Source: Pseudomonadota bacterium (GTDB taxonomy: Bacteria > Pseudomonadota > Alphaproteobacteria > Rhizobiales > Rhizobiaceae). From it: a stretch of DNA of 5,088 bases. Below are positions 1-4,483 of this stretch, piece by piece. The translations under genes and the position numbers were made by a program. Positions within the stretch are counted from its first letter, which is position 1; each line of letters begins with the position of its first letter. The stretch covers positions 1 to 5,088 of the forward strand of contig JAEZXF010000336.1 of NCBI GenBank assembly GCA_023419995.1. The letters run 5' to 3'. The notes beneath the pieces were generated by a model that was given only the letters and a program-made list of their open reading frames with translations, had not been told where the DNA came from and made no database searches.

Positions 1-74
1 CCCTCTGTGGCTGGGGGCCTGCACCTTGCGGGCGTGGCGGGGGTGCGCGGCCGGAGCCGGGCAGCCGCCTGTCG
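1..74. other. Non-coding stretch downstream of the TRAP binding-protein gene
   Basis: This is the sequence between the end of the binding-protein gene and the left edge. It has no ATG on the minus strand; the only ordinary start is a GTG at 24-22 that would open eight codons to the edge, with AAGG directly abutting it instead of a spaced ribosome binding site, so I do not call a gene. A GC-rich inverted repeat (GCGGC at 47-51, GCCGC at 64-68) could form a small stem between operon members, but no T-run follows it. In TRAP operons the small (DctQ) and large (DctM) membrane subunits often follow the binding protein, so they may begin just outside. Confidence 0.4.
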
Positions 75-1136
75 TCAGCGCTGCGACCAGTCGCGCGGAA
101 GATCGACGCCGGCTTCCTTGAGGAGGCCGATGTAGCTGGACAGCACCTCGGAGCCGGCCAGCCCCTGGCCGTCGGCGTCCTTGGCCCAGGTGTCGGCGCT
201 CTGCGGCAGGGCCGCCGCCCACTTGGCGCGCTCCTCGTCGGAGAGCACGGTGATGGTGGCGCCGCCGGCCTTCATCGCCGCCATGGCGGCGTCGACGCGG
301 GCCGCCTGCTCGGCGATGTAGGCGTCGGTGTAGGCCTTCGCGCCGACCTTCAGCGCCTCCTTGACCGCGTCGGGCTGGGCGTCGAACCAGTCCTTGTTGG
401 CGACCAGCGAGCCGGCATAGTTGGCGCCGAAGTTGGTGACGGTGATGTAGGGCGCGACCTCCTGCAGCTTGGCCGGCGCCGCGGCGGTGCCGAAGACGAT
501 GGTGCCGTCGAAGACGCCGGTCTGGATGTCGTTGTAGTAGGTGGTCAGGATGCCGGCGACGCCGACGGCGCCGGTGCCCTCGAGCCAGTTCACGGCCGGC
601 CCGGGCGCGCCGATCTTGTGGCCCTTGAGGTCGTCGACGGAGCTGACCGGGAAGTTGGTCATCAGGAAGTAGTTGTCGATGGCGAAGCCGCCGCCGAGAT
701 ACTGGGCGTTGTACTTCTCCCAGCTCTCGATCATGCCGGGGATGGTCTGGTGCAGCTTGTCGACCGCCTCGATGACGATCTTGGCGTCCGGCGTGCCGAA
801 CGGCGTGAAGTAGGTGATGTTCTGGAGCGGCAGCGAGGTCGGCTCGAACACCGTCGGCACGACGCCGATCTCGGCCAGGCCGTCCTCGATCGCCTCGAGC
901 TCGCCGCCGACGGCGGCCAGCGTGCCGCCATAGGCCTCGGTCCAGTTGATCGTGTGGCCCGAGCCCTCCAGCGCCTTGTTGACGGCGGGGATGAAGGTGT
1001 CGGTGAGCTGCTTCACCCAAAGGAAGACCGGCGGGTGGCCGTTGACCACCGTGACCTTGATGTCGTCGGCGAGCGCCGGAAACGCCAGGCCGGCCGCCAG
1101 CGCGGTGGAAAGCGTGAGTTTCGTCCTAAAGAGCAT
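75..1136 (-). CDS. TRAP transporter solute-binding protein, DctP family
   Basis: Periplasmic substrate-binding subunit (353 aa) of a tripartite ATP-independent periplasmic transporter; it would bind an organic acid or related anion and hand it to a DctQ/DctM membrane complex driven by an ion gradient. Residues 1-23 form a Sec signal peptide: short basic start (MLFRTK), hydrophobic core, ALA-DD cleavage site. The mature protein shows DctP-family features: VNGHPP near 31-36, EAYGGTLAAVGGELEAIEDG at 67-86, LKGHKIGAPG at 170-179, and TTYYNDIQTGVFDG at 198-211 in the second lobe. Length fits the family (about 320-360 aa). The ATG at 1136 is chosen because GGGAGGAA lies just upstream and the signal peptide begins there; the frame stays open further upstream only by running into the TetR gene. 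Oddity: most DctP proteins have a carboxylate-binding Arg after 'LKGLKI'; here residue 176 is Gly, so the ligand may be bound differently or may not be a simple C4-dicarboxylate. Family is secure; substrate unknown. Confidence 0.93.
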   Translation of the reverse strand: MLFRTKLTLSTALAAGLAFPALADDIKVTVVNGHPPVFLWVKQLTDTFIPAVNKALEGSGHTINWTEAYGGTLAAVGGELEAIEDGLAEIGVVPTVFEPTSLPLQNITYFTPFGTPDAKIVIEAVDKLHQTIPGMIESWEKYNAQYLGGGFAIDNYFLMTNFPVSSVDDLKGHKIGAPGPAVNWLEGTGAVGVAGILTTYYNDIQTGVFDGTIVFGTAAAPAKLQEVAPYITVTNFGANYAGSLVANKDWFDAQPDAVKEALKVGAKAYTDAYIAEQAARVDAAMAAMKAGGATITVLSDEERAKWAAALPQSADTWAKDADGQGLAGSEVLSSYIGLLKEAGVDLPRDWSQR

Positions 1137-1140
1137 TTCA

Positions 1141-1148
1141 TTCCTCCC
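1141..1148 (-). promoter_or_regulatory. Ribosome binding site of the TRAP binding-protein gene
   Basis: On the minus strand this reads GGGAGGAA, with the GGGAGG core six bases before the ATG at 1136. It decides the start codon of an open frame that otherwise continues to 1331. It lies in the 26-bp gap after the TetR stop codon, so the two genes can share an mRNA while the transporter gene keeps its own strong translation signal. Confidence 0.85.
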
Positions 1149-1162
1149 AGTTGAAGTCTTGT

Positions 1163-1873
1163 TCAGGTCGGCGTCGCCAGCGCCCTCGTGCCGGCGGCCA
1201 GATAGCGGACGACCCGCTCGATGGCCGCGTCGGTGCCTCGTTCGTCGCACAGCCCGTCCGACAGGTCGGCCACGCGGCCGGTGCGCGCGATCATCAGCAT
1301 GCCGACCGAGATCGCGTTCATGTAGGCCCACACCGCGTTCTCGCGCTCGAGGCCGGGCACGGCCAGCAGCAGCGCGTCGATGAACTCGCGGGCGATCTCG
1401 TCGAAGTTCTCGCCGGTAAGCCGCACCGAGCGCTCGTCCGCGCTCGACGCCAGCGCGACGATGATGCGCGAGTAGTGCTTGCCGCCGTCCTCGGCGAGCT
1501 CGATCGTCGGCCGCATCAGCGCATCGAGAACCACCTCCAGGTTCACCGATGCGGGATCGGCCAGCGCCTCGCGCAGCAGCACCCGCCGCCTGTCGTTGAC
1601 GCGTGCCGCCTGCCGGGCGACGACCAGCTCGAACAGGTTCTCCTTCGAGCCGAAATGATAGTGGATCAGTGCGAGGTTGACGTTGCCCTGGTCGGCGATG
1701 GCACGGGTCGTCGCGCCGACGAAGCCGAGATTGGCGAACACCGCTTCGGCCGCATCCATGATGGCGCCGCGCACGTCGCGCTTGGCGATGCTGATCGCCT
1801 CGTTTGCCAAACCGTCGCCTCCCGCGGCGTGGCGCCGCTTGGGTCCGCCCCGGCTGCGCCTGTTATTGGTCAT
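1163..1873 (-). CDS. TetR/AcrR-family transcriptional regulator
   Basis: One-component repressor-type regulator (236 aa from the ATG at 1873). Residues about 33-80 form the TetR DNA-binding domain: helix 1 with IMDAAEAVFANLGF (38-51), then the helix-turn-helix TTRAIADQGNVNLALIHYHF (55-74), ending in the family hallmark 'YHFGSKENLF'. The rest is an all-helical ligand-binding and dimerisation domain with no ligand readable from sequence. The basic tail at 5-14 (RRSRGGPKRR) resembles the 'RGRPK' tails frequent in this family and supports the long form, but no ribosome site precedes ATG 1873. A TTG at 1810 (residue 22) has GGGAGG seven bases upstream and would give 215 aa. The gene lies 26 bp upstream of, and is codirectional with, the TRAP binding-protein gene, so it probably controls that transporter and itself, its ligand perhaps being the transported compound or a derivative. 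No divergent gene is present. Family certain; start and regulon inferred. Confidence 0.92.
   Translation of the reverse strand: MTNNRRSRGGPKRRHAAGGDGLANEAISIAKRDVRGAIMDAAEAVFANLGFVGATTRAIADQGNVNLALIHYHFGSKENLFELVVARQAARVNDRRRVLLREALADPASVNLEVVLDALMRPTIELAEDGGKHYSRIIVALASSADERSVRLTGENFDEIAREFIDALLLAVPGLERENAVWAYMNAISVGMLMIARTGRVADLSDGLCDERGTDAAIERVVRYLAAGTRALATPT
1818..1823 (-). promoter_or_regulatory. Internal GGGAGG ribosome-binding-like site giving a possible TTG start for the TetR gene
   Basis: GGGAGG on the minus strand, seven bases before an in-frame TTG at 1810-1808. The spacing is ideal, whereas the ATG at 1873 has no purine-rich leader. Translation from the TTG would omit the basic N-terminal tail but keep the whole DNA-binding domain. 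It may be the true start, a second start, or a chance match within coding sequence. Confidence 0.4.
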
Positions 1874-1874
1874 A

Positions 1875-1894
1875 TGACTTAGTCAACCGACCAA
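1875..1894. promoter_or_regulatory. Overlapping palindromes: candidate TetR operator
   Basis: Two inverted repeats overlap here. TGACTTAGTCA at 1875-1885 is a perfect 11-bp palindrome (5-bp arms, one central base). TTAGTCAACCGACCAA at 1879-1894 follows TTnGTC-n4-GACnAA. TetR-family dimers usually bind inverted repeats of this size in their own promoters. The site covers the candidate -10 and abuts the ATG at 1873, so binding would block transcription. Assignment to this TetR protein is inferred from position and symmetry. Confidence 0.5.
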
Positions 1895-1909
1895 TTGAGT
1901 GCTTGTCAA
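1881..1909 (-). promoter_or_regulatory. Putative sigma70-type promoter of the TetR-TRAP operon
   Basis: On the minus strand a perfect -35 hexamer TTGACA (1909-1904) is followed by a 17-bp spacer and a weak -10 candidate TTGACT (1886-1881; 3 of 6 matches to TATAAT). Transcription would start near 1874, directly at the ATG at 1873, implying either a leaderless message or use of the downstream TTG start with a leader of about 60 bases. The -35 is convincing; the -10 is weak, as is common in GC-rich Alphaproteobacteria. Confidence 0.45.
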
Positions 1910-1919
1910 GCGGTTTGAC
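1905..1919. repeat. Inverted repeat over the -35 region of the TetR promoter
   Basis: GTCAA (1905-1909) and TTGAC (1915-1919) are perfect inverted arms separated by five bases. The left arm overlaps the -35 hexamer. The GTCAA/TTGAC half-site also occurs at 1882-1886 in the neighbouring operator, so this may be a second, upstream site for the same regulator. Arms of 5 bp can also occur by chance. Confidence 0.35.
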
Positions 1920-2141
1920 GGAGCGCCGGGGCGTGGCGGCAGGGCGAGCGCGGGCGGGAGAGGGGTATGGGAGCAGGGTGTCAGGAAGGGCGAGGCTCGG
2001 CCGGCTGCACCGTGCCTGCGGAAATCACACGGGTTCCCGGGACGTTGTGTGCGGTGGCTCAGGCGCTGCCGGCGACGCCGGGCTTGTCCGCCAAGCTGCG
2101 GCTATCCCCTAGAAAAGGCCGGATGGCATACCGTCTGATTG

Positions 2142-2172
2142 CGCAGTCTTCGGCGGATGAGGAATGACTGCG
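2142..2172. repeat. 7-bp perfect inverted repeat (hairpin)
   Basis: CGCAGTC (2142-2148) pairs with GACTGCG (2166-2172) across a 17-base loop that contains the GCGGATGAGG motif. No T-run follows on either strand, so it is not a classical terminator. It sits at the left end of the repeat-like segment. Confidence 0.45.
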
Positions 2173-2502
2173 GGGAGAAGGGGAGGTGGTCGGCAGCCAT
2201 TGCGCGTGCCTTAATGTTCTCTCCGCGTGCGGGCGCTTCCTGAGAGCCTCGCAGCGTGCCTGCCGACCTCGGAGCGTTGCGCAAGCGACATGGCTTTGAG
2301 GCGATCGGGAGGCTTCCCGTTCGGGTTGAGATCCCGACTCGATGCGCCCGCCGTGAGCTGCCAACTCCCTGCGTCGTGGGGGCTGCGGGCGGTTCGAGAG
2401 GTTTCCAACGGCCCGGTGGAGGACCGGCGGTGGGAACGAGGGTTGCAGACGACAGTCGTGCTCTGGCTGTCCAAGCGGACGACGAGAGCACCCCTCATCC
2501 GC
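2153..2502. repeat. 350-bp segment bounded by a 10-bp inverted repeat; possible degenerate mobile or mosaic element
   Basis: GCGGATGAGG at 2153-2162 recurs inverted as CCTCATCCGC at 2493-2502. Similarity extends loosely outward: CTTCG before the left copy corresponds to CTTCCGA before the right copy read on the minus strand. The interior has no transposase or gene, which fits a non-autonomous element or two insertions of a common genomic repeat. I see no convincing target-site duplication. The element reading is inference; the inverted repeat itself is directly visible. Confidence 0.35.
2188..2268. repeat. 9-bp perfect inverted repeat with 63-base loop
   Basis: GGTCGGCAG (2188-2196) and CTGCCGACC (2260-2268) are perfect complements. 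The loop contains further pairing potential, for example TCTC near 2219-2222 with GAGA near 2242-2245. The region could fold as a structured RNA on either strand if transcribed, or be internal structure of the repeat-like segment. No promoter was identified. Confidence 0.4.
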
Positions 2503-2529
2503 TCGGAAGGGCACTATCCTCAGGGTTCC

Positions 2530-2544
2530 ATCCCGAGGCGGGAT
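2530..2544. repeat. 6-bp stem, 3-base loop hairpin
   Basis: ATCCCG (2530-2535) and CGGGAT (2539-2544) flank the loop AGG. It is about 140 bp beyond the end of the GNAT gene, with no T-run next to it. It might be part of a transcript end, but it is short. Confidence 0.3.
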
Positions 2545-2581
2545 TCCGGGTTCACCTTCGGCTGGCGCGCTCGCAGGGAGA

Positions 2582-2619
2582 GCCGGGCTGCCGAAGCCGT
2601 GTCCGCACCGAAGCCCGGC
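2582..2619 (-). terminator. Terminator-like inverted repeat downstream of the GNAT gene
   Basis: GCCGGGCT (2582-2589) and AGCCCGGC (2612-2619) are perfect 8-bp inverted arms separated by 22 bases. It is the strongest stem after the end of the codirectional peptidase-GNAT unit, about 68 bases past the GNAT stop. No T-run follows on the minus strand, so if it ends or stabilises the transcript it is not a canonical intrinsic terminator. Confidence 0.3.
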
Positions 2620-2686
2620 AGACGGCCACCTGGGCGCGCCGGCATTGCGCTGGCGAAGCCGTCCGCGGCGTTGGGGGCCGCGCCGC

Positions 2687-3127
2687 CTACAGCGTCTTGC
2701 GGTACTGGATGAAGCCCGGCTTGTCGGCGATCCTGTCGTAGAGCGCCTGCGCGGCCTCGTTGGTCTCGTGGGTGAGCCAGTAGACGCGGGTGGCGCCCGC
2801 CGCGGCCGCCTCCGCGTAGAGCCGCTCGATCAGGGCACGGCCGACGCCCTTGCCGCGTGCGGCGGGCACGGTGAACAGGTCGTTGAGGTAGCAGTAACTC
2901 GTCGGGCTCCACGTCGAGCGGTGGAAGATGTAGTGGGCGATGCCCGTCAGCCGGCCGTCCTCGTCGAAGGCGCCGAGCCCGTGCACCGGCTCGGCGGGAT
3001 CGTTGAGCCGCCGCCAGGTCGTCTCGGTGACCTCGGCCGGAAGCGAGACCTTGTAGAAGTCGAGATAGCCCTGCCACAACGGCGCCCAGGCTGCCCGGTC
3101 CCCGGCTTCCAGCATGCGGATGTTCAT
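2687..3127 (-). CDS. GNAT-family N-acetyltransferase
   Basis: Small (146 aa) single-domain acetyl-CoA-dependent acyltransferase, probably cytosolic, that would acetylate an amine on an unidentified small molecule or protein. The GNAT fold is clear: N-terminal strand and helix MNIRMLEAGDRAAWAPLWQG (1-20); central strands LTGIAHYIF (60-68) and YCYLNDLFTV (78-87); the acetyl-CoA pyrophosphate loop RGKGVGRALI (91-100), matching Q/RxxGxG/A; and the C-terminal segment NEAAQALYDRIADKPGFIQY (123-142), including the family's ALY...GF signature. The length is normal for a stand-alone GNAT. The ATG at 3127 is chosen because the domain begins right there and GGGAG (3140-3136) lies eight bases upstream; a longer GTG start at 3199 has no ribosome site and adds a non-conserved tail. 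It follows the M20 peptidase by 93 bp on the same strand, so co-transcription is plausible. Family certain; substrate unknown. Confidence 0.92.
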   Translation of the reverse strand: MNIRMLEAGDRAAWAPLWQGYLDFYKVSLPAEVTETTWRRLNDPAEPVHGLGAFDEDGRLTGIAHYIFHRSTWSPTSYCYLNDLFTVPAARGKGVGRALIERLYAEAAAAGATRVYWLTHETNEAAQALYDRIADKPGFIQYRKTL

Positions 3128-3220
3128 CTTCCACGCTCCCGTTCGAGTTGTCGTGCCGGCCCGCACCGTCGCGGGGTCCGGCTGAATTCCGCCTTTCACG
3201 GCGCGCCCCGGTCCTTCGTC

Positions 3221-4378
3221 TCAGGCGCCGAGGGTGGCGAGCAGCGCGGCCATCAGGCGGCCCCGCTCGGCGAGGCTCTCGGTGACGATGTGCTCGGTCA
3301 GCGTATGCGGGCCGTCGCCGCGCGCGCCGAGCCCGTCGAGCGTGGGTACGCCCAGAGCGCCGGTGAAGTTCCCGTCCGAGCCGCCGCCGGAGTTCTGGTG
3401 CGGGATCTCGAAGCCGAGGCTCCGGGCCAGGGCGCTGGCGTGGTCGTAGAGCGCCCAGGTCTCGTCGTTGGTCGTCCAGACGGGGCGGACGACGTCCCGC
3501 TCGACCTGGACGTCGACGGCCGGGTTCACCGGCTTCAGCGCCAACATCCTCTCGACGGCGCGGGCGAGAACCTCGTCGGTGGTGGCCGAGACCAGCACCT
3601 TCGCCTCGCAATGCGTGGCGACGCAGTTGGCCCACTGCCCGCCGTGCACCACGCCGACGTTGAAGCCCGCCTCGTCGTCGGTGAGGGCCTCTATGGCCAG
3701 GATCTGGTGCGCCATCTCGCGCACGGCGGACCTGCCCTCGTCGAGCCTGAGCCCGGCATGGCTCGGCAGGCCGCGCGTCGTCAGGTTGAAGCGGGCGATC
3801 GCGTAGCGGCCGGTGACCACGCCGCCGTTGCGGCGCGCCGGCTCGGGCACCAGCACGTAGCGGCTGCGGCGCGCCTCGGCCTCGATGAGGGCGCGGTTGG
3901 CGGGCGTGCCGACTTCCTCGTCGCCGGTGAACAGGACGGTGACGGGCAGCGGCGTCGTCCGCCCGGCCCTCTGCAGCTGACGGATCGCCTCGACCGACAG
4001 GTAGTTGCCGGCCTTCATGTCGAGAACGCCCGGCCCGAAGCAGAGCTCGCCTTCCTCGCGCCATCCGAAATGGGCGAGCGTGCCGGCGGGATGGACCGTG
4101 TCCATGTGGCCGGCGATCAGGATGCCGGGCTCTCCCTTGCGCGGGTGGGGGAAGGTCGCCTTGACGCTGCCGGCGAAGCCGCCGCTGCCGGCGACGTGCT
4201 GGATGTCGGCGCCGAGCACGGCCAGATCCCGCGCCGCGAGGGCGAGCATCCTCTCCACCGCGGGCTGGTCGTAGGAAGGGCTTTCCTGCTCGACCCATCG
4301 CCGGAGACCCCGGGCCATGTCATTGCTGTCGAAAGGCAGTGCGGATGCGTCGAAGTCGGATGGCGTGGAATTTTTCAT
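3221..4378 (-). CDS. M20-family metallopeptidase, glutamate carboxypeptidase / ArgE-DapE type
   Basis: Dizinc hydrolase (385 aa) that cleaves an amide bond, typically releasing an amino acid from a peptide-like or N-acyl substrate; carboxypeptidase G2, ArgE and DapE are relatives. Visible metal-site motifs, in order: GHMDTVHP (90-97) with His91 and Asp93; PGVLDMKAGN (116-125) with bridging Asp120; GDEEVGTP (152-159) with catalytic Glu154 and ligand Glu155; PEP with Glu179; and C-terminal GPHTLTEH (356-363), His358 as likely last ligand. The lid/dimerisation domain spans about 186-295 and includes GLPSHAG (203-209). All expected catalytic residues are present. There is no signal peptide, so it should be cytoplasmic. 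ATG 4378 is preferred: the predicted promoter puts the transcript start near 4410, so the TTG at 4420 and ATG at 4414 in the same frame lie upstream of the mRNA. Its ribosome site is weak. The divergent IclR gene probably regulates it. Exact substrate cannot be read; N-acyl amino acids or folate-like compounds are possibilities. Confidence 0.93.
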   Translation of the reverse strand: MKNSTPSDFDASALPFDSNDMARGLRRWVEQESPSYDQPAVERMLALAARDLAVLGADIQHVAGSGGFAGSVKATFPHPRKGEPGILIAGHMDTVHPAGTLAHFGWREEGELCFGPGVLDMKAGNYLSVEAIRQLQRAGRTTPLPVTVLFTGDEEVGTPANRALIEAEARRSRYVLVPEPARRNGGVVTGRYAIARFNLTTRGLPSHAGLRLDEGRSAVREMAHQILAIEALTDDEAGFNVGVVHGGQWANCVATHCEAKVLVSATTDEVLARAVERMLALKPVNPAVDVQVERDVVRPVWTTNDETWALYDHASALARSLGFEIPHQNSGGGSDGNFTGALGVPTLDGLGARGDGPHTLTEHIVTESLAERGRLMAALLATLGA

Positions 4379-4391
4379 GTTGCCGTATTGC

Positions 4392-4419
4392 TGTGCAATT
4401 TGGTTGCATTTCATGCACA
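4392..4419. repeat. Nested inverted repeats at the peptidase transcription start; candidate operator
   Basis: TGTGCA (4392-4397) and TGCACA (4414-4419) form an outer inverted repeat. TGCAT (4405-4409) and ATGCA (4413-4417) form an inner one around TTC. The block overlaps the -10 and predicted start site of the peptidase promoter, where a bound protein would interfere with polymerase. IclR-family proteins bind palindromic sites in such divergent regions; the assignment is inferred. Confidence 0.4.
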
Positions 4420-4445
4420 ATATGCCACTTAGTGGAAGCGGTCAA
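4417..4445 (-). promoter_or_regulatory. Sigma70-type promoter of the M20 peptidase gene
   Basis: On the minus strand: -35 TTGACC (4445-4440, 5 of 6 matches), spacer of exactly 17 bp, -10 TATTGT (4422-4417, 4 of 6). Transcription would start near 4410, giving a leader of about 32 bases to the ATG at 4378. This is the clearest promoter in the window and settles the peptidase start. Confidence 0.65.
4425..4435. promoter_or_regulatory. Perfect palindrome in the peptidase promoter spacer; candidate IclR operator
   Basis: CCACTTAGTGG is an 11-bp palindrome (5-bp arms around one base) lying entirely between the -35 and -10 hexamers of the peptidase promoter, 49 bases upstream of the divergent IclR start. 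Bound here, a regulator would occlude the promoter and could also affect its own gene. It shares the core ACTTAGT with the palindrome in the TetR promoter at 1875-1885. Confidence 0.5.
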
Positions 4446-4483
4446 TTTGTTCGGCGAGGACCGGACGGGGTGCGGAGGACGGC

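Larger units (their letters stand above)
1874..2686. other. Gene-free region of about 810 bp with repeat-like DNA
   Basis: Beyond the TetR promoter (to about 1919) I see no credible gene. Several overlapping open frames of 66-161 codons exist on both strands, but they are Arg/Pro/Ser-rich, lack spaced ribosome sites and show no recognisable domain; such frames are expected by chance in GC-rich DNA. The stretch 2140-2510 holds several perfect inverted repeats and phrases such as GGATGAGG and GCGGGGAGAAGG (from 2171), which resemble mosaic intergenic repeats I recall from Rhizobiales. No tRNA, rRNA or transposase was seen. It separates the codirectional TetR/TRAP and peptidase/GNAT units. Confidence 0.6.

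Noticed and set aside
1..24. A GTG at 24 that could begin a following gene such as a TRAP small permease
   Set aside because: Only eight codons are visible, with no hydrophobic segment and no spaced ribosome binding site.
618..1154. A 178-codon plus-strand frame antisense to the TRAP binding-protein gene
   Set aside because: It mirrors a real gene and has a shadow composition rich in Val, Asp and Arg; no domain or regulatory signal supports it.
1137..1331. N-terminal extension of the TRAP binding-protein frame to a start at 1331
   Set aside because: It overlaps the TetR gene in another frame, is Arg/Gly-rich with no domain, and would bury the clear signal peptide that starts at ATG 1136 behind a good ribosome site.
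2592..2666. A short near-direct repeat (CGAAGCCGT...CCGC at about 2592-2605 and 2654-2666)
   Set aside because: The match is only about 13 bases with a 2-base gap in GC-rich DNA; chance is a sufficient explanation.
1967..2741. Several open frames of 66-161 codons between the TetR and GNAT genes
   Set aside because: They overlap each other on both strands, have low-complexity basic and proline-rich translations, and lack spaced ribosome sites; none shows a family motif.
4412..4420. Alternative peptidase starts TTG 4420 and ATG 4414
   Set aside because: They fall within or just after the predicted -10 element, upstream of the likely transcript start, and add a 14-residue tail not expected for the family.
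2520..4432. Very long open frames of about 590 codons on each strand across the peptidase and GNAT genes
   Set aside because: Their translations are Arg/Gly/Ala-rich with no recognisable domains, and both overlap genes with complete catalytic motifs in another frame. Such long shadows are typical of GC-rich DNA.
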